Made by a program: the position numbers and the translations under genes. Source: Streptomyces sp. NRRL S-350 (GTDB taxonomy: Bacteria; Actinomycetota; Actinomycetes; Streptomycetales; Streptomycetaceae). Taken from it: a stretch of DNA of 64,000 bases. The notes under the pieces are model-generated. The model worked only from the letters and a program-made list of their open reading frames with translations, was not told the DNA's origin and made no database searches. The stretch is from assembly GCF_000719705.1 (NCBI RefSeq), contig NZ_JOHO01000005.1, positions 160,420-224,419 of the forward strand. The letters are read 5' to 3'. Every line of letters begins with the position of its first letter. The first letter of the stretch is position 1. This document shows, piece by piece, positions 42,413-50,121 of this stretch.

Positions 42413-42447
42413 GGTACGGGCACAGGCTCCTGGGGTCCGGCGCCGAT

Positions 42448-42498
42448 CGGCGTCGGGCCCCGCTCGGCGTCGGGCCCCGTCCGGCGTGGGGCCCCGCT
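42448..42498. repeat. three tandem 17-bp repeats after dapD
   Basis: CGGCGTCGGGCCCCGCT-like units at 42448, 42465 and 42482 in the 122-bp space between the convergent dapD and helR genes. Each contains GGGCCCC and may also serve termination. Confidence 0.8.
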
Positions 42499-42534
42499 CG
42501 CGTCGCGGGCCCGCCCTACGTCTCCTCTCCTCCC

Positions 42535-44694
42535 TCACGCACTCCTGAGGATCACCAGCCGCTGGGTCGCCCGGGTCATCGCGACATAGCGGTCGACGGC
42601 TCCCTCGACGCCGCCTCCGAACGCCTCCGGATCCACCAGGACGACCAGGTCGAACTCAAGCCCCTTCGACAGCTCCGGGGTCAGCGACCGGACCCGGGGC
42701 CGGGCTCGGAAGCCGGGCGCGCCGATCACGCAGGCGACTCCCTCGGCGTGCTCGGCGAGCCAGTCGTCCAGGATCGCGTCCAGCTCGGAGGCGGACCCGT
42801 GGCCCACCGGGATGCCGCTGCTGCGGACGGAGGTCGGCACGTTGGCGTCCGGCAGCGCGGCCCGGATGGCAGGCTCGGCCGCGGCCATGACCTCCTCCGG
42901 TGTCCGGTAGTTGATGCTCAGCGAGGCCACCGTGGTCCGGTCGAGTCCGATCCGCGCCAGCCGCTCCTCCCAGGACTCGGTGAAGCCGTGCCTGGCCTGG
43001 GCGCGGTCCCCGACGATGGTGAAGCTCCGGGACGGGCAGCGCAGCAGCAGCATCTGCCACTCCGCGTCGGTCAGCTCCTGGGCCTCGTCCACGACGATGT
43101 GGGCGAACGGCCCGGCCAGCGGCTCCGGATCGGCGACGGGCAGGACGCTCTGGTCGACCAGGGTGTCCTGGAGGTCCTGCCCGCGCAGCATCGTCACCGC
43201 GCCCTCGCCGTCGTCGTCCGCCTGCAGCAGGTCCCCGATGACGTCGGCCATGCGGGCTCGTTCGGCGGCGGCCGCGGCCTCGTGCCGGCGTTGCCGCAGG
43301 GCTGCCTCCGGATCGCCGAGCCGCTGCCGGGCCGCGTCCAGGAGCGGCAGATCGGGCACCGTCCACGCCTGGGGCGCGTGCTTGCGCTGCAGCTTGCGGA
43401 CCTCCTCGGCGTCGAGCCAGGGCGCGCACATCCGCAGGTAGGCGGGCACCGACCAGAGGTCTCCGACGAGGTCGGCGGCTTCGAGCAGCGGCCACGCCCG
43501 GTTGAGGGTCTCCACCAGCTCCCGGTCCTGCCGCAGCGACCGGCGGAACAGCTCGGGTGACACCTCCTCCCCGTCCCCGTCGAGCTTGTCCAGCAGGATC
43601 GTGGCGAGTTCCGCCCAGATCTGCTCGCGCGCCTCGTTGTGCGGGGTGCCCGGATCCGGCGCGTCGAACGCGTCGGACCAGTCGTCGGCGCTCAGCCAGA
43701 GGTCGCCCCAGTGGGTCGTGACCGCCATGCCCTCGGTGGGCGGCTCCTCGTAGAACCGGACGGCCTTCTCGATCGCCTTGACCATGTCGACCGACGACTT
43801 CAGCCGGGCCACCTCCGAATCGGCTTCGGCCTCCGCCTTCGCCCCCTCGGCGACGAGGTCCCGCACGGTGCAGGTCCGCACTCCCTCCTCGCCGAGGCTG
43901 GGCAGGACGTCGGCGACGTAGGCCAGGTACGGCTGGTGCGGGCCGACGAACAGCACGCCGCCCCGCCGGTGGCCGAGCCGGGGATCGGAGTAGAGCAGGT
44001 ACGCGGAGCGGTGCAGGGCGACGACCGTCTTCCCCGTGCCCGGTCCGCCGTCGACCACGAGGGCGCCCCGGGAGCCGGCCCGGATGATGGCGTCCTGGTC
44101 GGCCTGGATGGTGGCCAGGACGTCCCGCATCCGGGCGGACCGGTTGCCGCCCAGGCTGGCGATGAACGCGGACTGGTCGTCCAGCGCGGCGTGCCCCTCC
44201 AGGGCCTCGGCGGCGAACACCTCGTCCCAGTAGTCGCCGATCCGGCCGCCGCTCCACCGGTACCTGCGGCGGCTCACCAATCCCATCGGGTCGGCGTGGG
44301 TGGCCGCGAAGAACGGCTCGGCCGCGGGTGAGCGCCAGTCGACCAGGAGCCGGCGCCCCTCGCTGTCGGTGAGGCCGAGCCGCCCGATGTACACCGGCTC
44401 GGGGTCGTCCGCGCCGACGACGTGCCCGAGGCACAGGTCCAGGCCGAAGCGGCGCAGGGCGCGCAGGCGACCGGTCAGCCTGTGGACCTCGATGTCCCGG
44501 TCCATCCCCTGCCGGCCGAGACCGCCCGGCGACCGGAGCAGGTCGTCGAGGCGGCCGGACAGTTCGGTGATCGTCTGCTCCAGGCTCTCCGCGATGGCAG
44601 CGAAGTGCCGCTCGTCACGGCCGATGAGTGCCGGGTCGGCCTTGGCGCGGAGGCGGTCGGGAAGGTCGAACGCGCTGGTGGTCAGGTGGTTCAT
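42535..44694 (-). CDS. helR: HelR-type RNA-polymerase-recycling helicase-like ATPase
   Basis: 719-aa HelD/UvrD-superfamily-1 ATPase. The long N-terminal helical arm (RHFAAIAESLEQTITELSGRLDDLL) is typical of HelD-like proteins that insert into RNA polymerase. Walker A GGPGTGKT lies near 216-223, Walker B is HIVVDEAQEL, and later SF1 motifs include INYRTPEE and VAMTRATQRL. HelR proteins displace rifamycin-bound polymerase and confer rifamycin tolerance (family knowledge). ATG 44694 follows GGAG. The 5' flank holds a rifamycin-associated-element-like palindrome, strengthening the assignment to HelR rather than generic HelD. Confidence 0.92.
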   Translation of the reverse strand: MNHLTTSAFDLPDRLRAKADPALIGRDERHFAAIAESLEQTITELSGRLDDLLRSPGGLGRQGMDRDIEVHRLTGRLRALRRFGLDLCLGHVVGADDPEPVYIGRLGLTDSEGRRLLVDWRSPAAEPFFAATHADPMGLVSRRRYRWSGGRIGDYWDEVFAAEALEGHAALDDQSAFIASLGGNRSARMRDVLATIQADQDAIIRAGSRGALVVDGGPGTGKTVVALHRSAYLLYSDPRLGHRRGGVLFVGPHQPYLAYVADVLPSLGEEGVRTCTVRDLVAEGAKAEAEADSEVARLKSSVDMVKAIEKAVRFYEEPPTEGMAVTTHWGDLWLSADDWSDAFDAPDPGTPHNEAREQIWAELATILLDKLDGDGEEVSPELFRRSLRQDRELVETLNRAWPLLEAADLVGDLWSVPAYLRMCAPWLDAEEVRKLQRKHAPQAWTVPDLPLLDAARQRLGDPEAALRQRRHEAAAAAERARMADVIGDLLQADDDGEGAVTMLRGQDLQDTLVDQSVLPVADPEPLAGPFAHIVVDEAQELTDAEWQMLLLRCPSRSFTIVGDRAQARHGFTESWEERLARIGLDRTTVASLSINYRTPEEVMAAAEPAIRAALPDANVPTSVRSSGIPVGHGSASELDAILDDWLAEHAEGVACVIGAPGFRARPRVRSLTPELSKGLEFDLVVLVDPEAFGGGVEGAVDRYVAMTRATQRLVILRSA

Positions 44695-44736
44695 GGCATC
44701 AGCTCCGATCTGAGGCCTGTGATTGTGCGCCTCCAC

Positions 44737-44759
44737 GGGGGCCTTGCGGCAAGACCCCC
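44737..44759 (-). promoter_or_regulatory. rifamycin-associated element (RAE)-like palindrome upstream of helR
   Basis: GGGGG and CTTGC arms mirror GCAAG and CCCCC with single-base interruptions, giving ten paired positions over 23 bp. The size, position and CTTGC-N-GCAAG core match the RAE found before rifamycin-inactivation and helR genes in actinomycetes. A TATAGC -10-like hexamer lies just upstream (44764-44769, minus strand). It sits 43-65 bp before the start codon. Confidence 0.82.
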
Positions 44760-44769
44760 CATGCGCTAT

Positions 44770-45067
44770 ACGTTGAGAGTGGCAAGGGGTGGGCACTCCC
44801 CCTTTCCTTCTCCCTTTTCGGCCGCCGGCCTCCTCCCTCGTCGTTCCACCGCGTTCCTTCTCCGGTGTCTTCGGTCGTCCCCGGTCATGCCGATCCGCGT
44901 CGACTCGCGCCTAGCCGAGGCCGTACCGCGGCGGCAACCCGGGCTCACCCGGGAGACTTACGGCGTACCGGAGTCGGACCGCATCGGGTGGTGCGGGGTG
45001 ACCGGCCGCCGGAGCGGGTCGTTGGTCGCTGCGGCACACCGCACCACCGATCCGGAGAGGTCCCGTC
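44770..45067. other. intergenic region between helR and a small plus-strand gene
   Basis: About 300 bp. It carries a pyrimidine-rich stretch near 44795-44880 on the plus strand and presumably the promoters of both divergent genes. I see no supported ORF or RNA gene in it. Confidence 0.4.
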
Positions 45068-45304
45068 ATGTCCGAACCATCTGACACGCCGCAACCCCCG
45101 AGCAGGCCGACGGGCTCGGCCGACGGCACCTCGCCCGGCTCCACCGTCCCCAGGAGCCTGCTGGACCAGATGCAGGAACTGCTCGCCTCGGTGACGGCGG
45201 ATCTCGCCGAGTTGCAGTCCTCTGGCGCCCGGGACGCCGACGCCGCCTCCTACCCGACCGGCACGGACACCTCCGAGGCCTCGGCCGCGCCGGGCATCCG
45301 GTAG
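45068..45304 (+). CDS. small hypothetical protein
   Basis: 78-aa Ser/Thr/Pro-rich polar protein with one short helical segment, RSLLDQMQELLASVTADLAELQ. The ATG has GGAGAGG 6-7 nt upstream, which is the main support for its being real. Its 3' end overlaps the convergent DUF6099-like gene by 55 bp on the opposite strand. No function assigned. Confidence 0.55.
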   Translation: MSEPSDTPQPPSRPTGSADGTSPGSTVPRSLLDQMQELLASVTADLAELQSSGARDADAASYPTGTDTSEASAAPGIR

Positions 45305-46032
45305 TCCGGCACCCGTTCCCGAACCGTCGGCCCACCCGCACCGGGCGCGCCGCCGTCGTCGTCGTCCGGCGGACCGACTGCGGCCGCCGCCGTTTCGCCG
45401 TCCGCCGGATCGCCGTCGACCCGTCCGCTGTCGACCCGTCCGCCGTCGAGCCGTCCGCTGACGATCCGCTCGCCGTCGACCGGCCCGTCACCGTCCGGCG
45501 GGCCGAGCCGGACGACGAGTAACGGCGAACCACCCCCGGCCCGGGCCGGCTCCGCCCCGCCGAGCGCCGCACGGTCCTCTCCGCCGGGCCGGCCCGCCGC
45601 CTCCCGCAGCCGCCCCGTCAGGTCCTTGCACTCCGACATCGCGTCGACGCCGTCGATGCACGTCCAGTAGATGCTCTCGGTGTCGGCTCCGCAGGCCAGC
45701 ACCACCAACGTCTCGCCGACCTCCTGCAGCAGGCCGTCCAACGCCCCCAACACCGGTGCCACCTCGCCGAGTTCGGTCAGCCGTGCGGCCCGGCCGCCGC
45801 TCACCAGGGCGGCTCGGACGACGGAGCGGTCCAGGCAGACCGCCGCGTGCGCTCCCGCCTCGGAGAGCTGCTGCCCCAGGCCGGTGAGCTCCTCGTCCTC
45901 CGACTCCGCCAGCCGGGCGCCCACCGCTTCGGTGAGCAGCGCGGCCTGCCGCGCCTCCGCCAGTACATCCGGTACGTGTCTGGCCTCGGCCAGGGCGTGC
46001 CGGGCCGTCTTGATCAGTCGCAGCGCCTCCAT
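45250..46032 (-). CDS. DUF6099-like hypothetical protein
   Basis: About 260 aa. Residues 1 to about 150 form an all-helical domain (EALRLIKTARHALAEA..., VLGALDGLLQEVGETLVVLACG, IYWTCIDGVDAMSE) like actinobacterial DUF6099 proteins. The C-terminal ~90 residues are a low-complexity Gly/Asp/Arg tail (DGGRVDSGRVDGDPADGE) built from DNA repeats. ATG 46032 is preferred because AGAGGAG lies about 9 nt upstream. It lies 149 bp downstream of the MazG gene. Function unknown. Confidence 0.75.
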   Translation of the reverse strand: MEALRLIKTARHALAEARHVPDVLAEARQAALLTEAVGARLAESEDEELTGLGQQLSEAGAHAAVCLDRSVVRAALVSGGRAARLTELGEVAPVLGALDGLLQEVGETLVVLACGADTESIYWTCIDGVDAMSECKDLTGRLREAAGRPGGEDRAALGGAEPARAGGGSPLLVVRLGPPDGDGPVDGERIVSGRLDGGRVDSGRVDGDPADGETAAAAVGPPDDDDGGAPGAGGPTVRERVPDYRMPGAAEASEVSVPVG

Positions 46033-46181
46033 GGCCACCGCTCCTCTCGCTCGCCGTCGACCCGGGCCGCCGAAGAAGCGGCCCTGTGGTCACGGCGCAA
46101 GCGTGCGAGGAACGGTGCGGACCCGCATCCACCTTGTCAGAAGCTGTGGAAAACCCCGGGGTTGTGGATAACTTTCGTCCC

Positions 46182-46571
46182 TCACAAGGGTTGGTCGCCC
46201 ACGTCCGAGTTGACGTCGGCGGACTCGTCCGGCACCGGGAAGCGGTGCTCGTTCCGCTCGATCTTGGCCGCGAGGGCCTCCAGCGGGTCCACCCCGACCG
46301 CGGTGCAGAACTGCAGCAGGTACGCCAGCACGTCCGCGACCTCGTCACGCACCCGGTGCGCACGCTCCGGCTCGGCCATCACCTCGGCCGCTTGCTCGGG
46401 CGTCAGCCACTGGAAGATCTCCAGCAGTTCCCCCGCCTCCACGCTCAGCGCGGCCGCCAGGTTCTTCGGCGTGTGGAAGGGTTCCCACCGCCGGGCCGCC
46501 GCGAAGTCCGCCAACCGCTGCCGCAGGGTCTCCAGGGCCGGATCCCCGGCTCCCGTCACTCGTTCGCTCAC
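46182..46571 (-). CDS. MazG-like nucleotide pyrophosphohydrolase
   Basis: 129-aa all-alpha NTP pyrophosphatase. The Mg-binding helices carry EAGELLEIFQW and, later, DEVADVLAYLLQF, the E-x-x-E and E-x-x-D patterns of the MazG/dCTP-pyrophosphatase family. It hydrolyses (d)NTPs to monophosphates, cleansing the nucleotide pool. GTG 46571 overlaps the stop of the upstream ATPase gene (GTGA), so the two are co-translated; GTG 46559 is an alternative start. Confidence 0.9.
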   Translation of the reverse strand: MSERVTGAGDPALETLRQRLADFAAARRWEPFHTPKNLAAALSVEAGELLEIFQWLTPEQAAEVMAEPERAHRVRDEVADVLAYLLQFCTAVGVDPLEALAAKIERNEHRFPVPDESADVNSDVGDQPL

Positions 46572-48079
46572 CCCTCCAGGTCTACCGCATCGCCGCCCGC
46601 GGCCCGACCGTCGCCCACCGCGCCCGCACCGTCCCCGCCCGCACCGTCCGCGGCGGCACCGTCCGCACCGGCACCGTCCCCGGCGGCATCCGGCCCGCTC
46701 CCCGGCCCGCCCTGGGCCGGTACCCGGACCGCCCCCCGGCCCGGCTCCCGGCTCGGCTCGACAGGAGCCGCCTCCCGGGCCGCCTCTCCCGCCGCCGCCT
46801 CCGGCCGCAGCACCGTGAACCCCGAATCGGGATCCCGCCGGCACTCGACGACCACCGCCGCGCCCGACCGCACGTCGCCCGCGCCCAGCGCCTCCCACGC
46901 GGCCGCCGGCTCCTGCAGTGCCGCCACCACCCGCAGCTGGCTGCGCTCCGCCATGTCCCGTGCCAGCCGCAGCAGCGAGGCGGCCTGCTCGACGGAGAGC
47001 CCGGCCCCCAGGTCCTCGGCCAGCACGGTGAGCTGCCGGTGCGCCCACGGCACCTCGGCGGCCACGTCGAGGTCGAGGACCCCGGCCCCGGTCAGCAGCA
47101 CCGCGGCGAAGGCGAGGTGGCGCAGCATGCCGTCGGAGGCCTGGTCGGCACCGGTGCGCCCGAGCACGCCCTCGTCGAAGACCGCGAGGACGCGCCGCAC
47201 GCCCCCGCTCTCGCGCTCGGCGAGGGTGAGGCCGAGCAGCGGGTGCGGCGCGGCGGACTGGACGACGCGCAGCAGTTGTCCGTACCGGCGCTGGCACTCG
47301 TTGCTCAGTCGGGCGATGACGGCGGAGAGGTTGGCGGCGTTGCTGCGCAGGCGGGCTCCCGGGTCGGCCGGGGCCCAGCCCCGCATCAGGGCGGGGACGG
47401 GGTGCAGCAGGAAGACCTCCCGCAACGCGGTGAGCAGGTCCTCGGTGGCGGCGAGGACGAGGCACTCGCCGGCCGACGAGCCCGCGACCCGCAGCGGCAG
47501 CTGTGCGGTGATCATGGTGCCGCTGGGGAAGGGCGCCCGGATGTCGCCCTGGCGGGTGTCGTTGTGCCAGCAGACGTTGACCCGTCGGTTGCGGACGTCC
47601 TGCTCGCCGGTGTCGACGAGGGTCCGGCCGTCGAGGGTCAGCGACTCCCGGGCGATCCGGACCGGGCCGTCGGTGCGGATCACGACGTCGAGCCGGATGC
47701 GGCCGTGCGGGGAGCGGACGGTACAGCCGAGGATGATCGCGTCCCGTCCGTGCGGCACGCATCCGTCCAGCCCGCCCCGGACGGGCGCGGCGAGGGGGCC
47801 GGCGCGGTCGGGCAGACCGTCCAGCGAATCGGCGATCTCCTCGCCGAGGGCGAGCCTGGAGAGCACTGCGAGCGCGTCCAGGGCGTTGGACTTGCCGACC
47901 CCGGCGGGCCCGTGCAGCACGGTGAGGGGCGCGAGCGGCAGGACCGCGCGCCGGTAGGACTTGAACGAGGTGAGCCGGAGCTCCTCGACGGTGGGGCGCG
48001 GGACGGGCGGCCGGTCTGGCCCCGGCGTGTCCGGTCGGAGGTGGGCCGGCCCAGCGGGCCTGGTGGCGTCGCGGTTCAC
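46568..48079 (-). CDS. AAA-type ATPase, SMC/Rad50-like fold
   Basis: About 503 aa. VEELRLTSFKSYRRAVLPLAPLTVL leads into the P-loop HGPAGVGKSNALDAL, the arrangement of AAA_15/AAA_21 ATPases related to RecF/SMC heads. A possible degenerate Walker B is VLAEDLGAGLS, and a conserved-looking SDGMLRHLAFA may be the signature loop. The last ~60 residues are Gly/Ala/Asp repeats. GTG 48079 was chosen because the upstream frame is low-complexity; the ribosome-binding site is weak. It is coupled to a MazG gene. Function unknown. Confidence 0.82.
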   Translation of the reverse strand: MNRDATRPAGPAHLRPDTPGPDRPPVPRPTVEELRLTSFKSYRRAVLPLAPLTVLHGPAGVGKSNALDALAVLSRLALGEEIADSLDGLPDRAGPLAAPVRGGLDGCVPHGRDAIILGCTVRSPHGRIRLDVVIRTDGPVRIARESLTLDGRTLVDTGEQDVRNRRVNVCWHNDTRQGDIRAPFPSGTMITAQLPLRVAGSSAGECLVLAATEDLLTALREVFLLHPVPALMRGWAPADPGARLRSNAANLSAVIARLSNECQRRYGQLLRVVQSAAPHPLLGLTLAERESGGVRRVLAVFDEGVLGRTGADQASDGMLRHLAFAAVLLTGAGVLDLDVAAEVPWAHRQLTVLAEDLGAGLSVEQAASLLRLARDMAERSQLRVVAALQEPAAAWEALGAGDVRSGAAVVVECRRDPDSGFTVLRPEAAAGEAAREAAPVEPSREPGRGAVRVPAQGGPGSGPDAAGDGAGADGAAADGAGGDGAGAVGDGRAAGGDAVDLEG

Positions 48080-48251
48080 CCATCGGACGTTAGCCGCAGG
48101 CCGGCGGGCGGAAACGTGCCTGCACGACAGATTCATCCCAACGTGGCGCCCCACCCCGACGCGCTGACCGACCGCGCCGACCGACCGCACCAACCGCGCC
48201 GGACCGCGCAGACAGGCAACCTGACCGCCTGCCCAAGCGGCCCCGGAGCCC

Positions 48252-49091
48252 TCAACGCCGGTAGGCGGCCACCGTCACCGAAGCGGTCACCTCGACGGGC
48301 TCCGGCAGCGCCGCGAGCGCGGCGGCGAGCCGCTCCGCGTCGGTGTGCCAGGCGCTGGGCCCCATGCCGACGACGGTGCGCACGTCCTGCGGGCTGAGCC
48401 GCAGGGCGAACTCGACCTCCCGCCGCCCCGCCGGCGTCAGGTACGGCCCGAGCTTCTCGTCGATCCGCCGCTGCTTCTCCTCGTCCACCGACAACAGCCC
48501 CAGTGCGTCGACGAGTTCGCGCAGGTGGCGGGCGGTGGGCGAGACCAGCAGCAGGGCGCCTCCGGGGCGCAGCACCCGGCGGATCTCGGGCCCGTTGCGC
48601 GGGGCGAACACGTTCAGCACCAGGTCGGCGGAGGCGTCGCGCAGCGGCAGCGGGCGCCAGGCGTCGCAGACGACGGCGCCGATCCGCGGATGCGCCTTGG
48701 CGGCGCGGCGCAGTGCGTACTTGGAGATGTCGAGGGCCGCGCCGACGCTGCCGGGCAGGGTGTCGAGGACGTGGGCCAGGTAGTGGCCGGTACCGGCACC
48801 GAGGTCGGCGACCAGCCGGTCGGGTTCGCCTGCGGGCGCCGCGGCGGCGGCCTCGGCGAGGGCGTCAGAGATGGGCCGGTAGTGCCCGGCGGCGAGGAAG
48901 TCCGCCCGGGCGGCGACCATGTCGGCGGTGTCGCCGGTGCCGGTGTGGGCGTCACCGGCGAGGAGGCTGACGTAGCCCTGCTTGGCGAGGTCGAAGCTGT
49001 GCCCGGTGGGGCAGCGCAGGCTGCGGTCGTGCCGGGTGAGAGCCTGCGCGCAGAGGGGGCAGGCCAGGTAGCGCTCGATGTCCTGCAGCAA
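48252..49091 (-). CDS. RlmA/TlrB-like 23S rRNA (guanine-N1) methyltransferase
   Basis: 279-aa SAM-dependent methyltransferase. An N-terminal zinc ribbon (CPLCAQAL... LRCPTGHSFDLAKQGYVSLL) is followed by the SAM motif VADLGAGTGHYLAHVL and LNVFAPRNGPEIRRVLRPGG. This architecture defines RlmA(I)/RlmA(II); TlrB of the latter group methylates G748 and gives tylosin resistance. Which guanine is modified cannot be told here. The start appears to be TTG at 49091, with AGAAGA upstream. No macrolide biosynthesis genes are near. Confidence 0.88.
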   Translation of the reverse strand: MLQDIERYLACPLCAQALTRHDRSLRCPTGHSFDLAKQGYVSLLAGDAHTGTGDTADMVAARADFLAAGHYRPISDALAEAAAAAPAGEPDRLVADLGAGTGHYLAHVLDTLPGSVGAALDISKYALRRAAKAHPRIGAVVCDAWRPLPLRDASADLVLNVFAPRNGPEIRRVLRPGGALLLVSPTARHLRELVDALGLLSVDEEKQRRIDEKLGPYLTPAGRREVEFALRLSPQDVRTVVGMGPSAWHTDAERLAAALAALPEPVEVTASVTVAAYRR

Positions 49092-49204
49092 CGTTCCGTC
49101 TTCTCTCGCCGTACGCCCCGGCCGGTCGGGGCGCCAGCCAGCCTAACGACCCCGCCCGCCGGCCCGCGCGAACCGACTCGACGCCCCGCCCGACCACCGC
49201 CCCA

Positions 49205-49237
49205 CCCCGCCAGCACCCCGCCAGCACCCCGCCAGCA
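49205..49237. repeat. three tandem 11-bp repeats
   Basis: Perfect CCCCGCCAGCA units at 49205, 49216 and 49227, in the gap between the ATP-grasp pair and the rRNA methyltransferase gene. Confidence 0.85.
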
Positions 49238-49305
49238 CCCGCCCGACCCGACACCCGGTCCCACCAGCACCCCGCCCGAGCAGCACCCGGCCCGACCGGC
49301 GCCCC

Positions 49306-50121
49306 CTAAAGCCCCCGCCCGGCAGGCGCCCGCCCCCGCTCCGCCGCGACCCGCTCGGCGAGCGCGGCGAGCGCCTCGGGCGCGCCGGGCCGGCCGCGGA
49401 CCCCGGGGAAGGCGTTGACGTCCACGATGACGGACTCGGCCGGCCCGTCGAGCAGGTCGACCCCGTACACGTCCAGCCCGAACACCTCGCCGACCCGCAG
49501 CGCGAGCGCGGCCCGCCCGGCGGGCGGTTCCCAGTCCTGCGCCCGCCCCGACTCCCCCGACGCGGAGGCGAGTTCGGACCGCCGCCGGGCGGCGAACACC
49601 TGCCCGTCGATCACCCACAGCTTCTGGTCCCAGCCCGTCCCCGGGACGAACGGCTGGGTGACGACGGGCTCTTCGGGCCAGCGTTCGGCGAGTTCGCGCA
49701 GCCGGGCCGGGCCGTCGACCCTGGCGACCAGGTCGTGGCGCCTGCTGCGCCGGCTCTTGACCACGAACGGGTATGCGGCATCGGCGAGTTCGCTCAGCCG
49801 ACCGGCGGCGGCCGTGGCCGCGAACGGCAGCCCGGCGGCGCGGGCGAGGTCGGCCATCCGCATCCGGTCCTGGCAGAGTTCGGTCGCCGCCGCCGAGTTG
49901 ACCACGGGCGCGCCCCGCCGTTCCAGTTCCCCGGCCAGCGCCAGCGCCCGGGGTGTGCGGGCCTTGAGCAGGTAGACGTCCGCGAGCTCGGCCACCGGGC
50001 GGGCGGACTCCGTCCCTTCGGGGGAGACGGCTTCCACCTCGTGCCCCCGTTGCTCCAGCAGCGCGGCGGTCGCCGCCAACACCGGGTGTCCCGGATCGCT
50101 GCTGATCAGTCCGACCTTCAC
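49306..50121 (-). CDS. ATP-grasp ligase (RimK-like), second of a tandem pair
   Basis: 271 aa. N-terminal pre-ATP-grasp domain (MKVGLISSDPGHPV...), then the ATP-grasp fold with YPFVVKSRRSRRHDL, VVTQPFVPGTGWDQKLWVI and the Mg-binding IVDVNAFPGVRG. This is the RimK/LysX-type layout that joins a carboxylate to an amine through an acyl phosphate. The ATG overlaps the stop of the preceding ATP-grasp gene (ATGA). The substrate is unknown, and no precursor peptide or LysW-like carrier is seen. Confidence 0.85.
   Translation of the reverse strand: MKVGLISSDPGHPVLAATAALLEQRGHEVEAVSPEGTESARPVAELADVYLLKARTPRALALAGELERRGAPVVNSAAATELCQDRMRMADLARAAGLPFAATAAAGRLSELADAAYPFVVKSRRSRRHDLVARVDGPARLRELAERWPEEPVVTQPFVPGTGWDQKLWVIDGQVFAARRRSELASASGESGRAQDWEPPAGRAALALRVGEVFGLDVYGVDLLDGPAESVIVDVNAFPGVRGRPGAPEALAALAERVAAERGRAPAGRGL

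Noticed and set aside
34388..42498. CRISPR array suggested by several repeat tracts
   Set aside because: Repeats are contiguous with no unique spacers of 30-40 bp, and no cas genes occur.
48252..49091. Resistance methyltransferase as evidence for a macrolide gene cluster
   Set aside because: RlmA-type enzymes are also housekeeping; no polyketide or deoxysugar genes are present.
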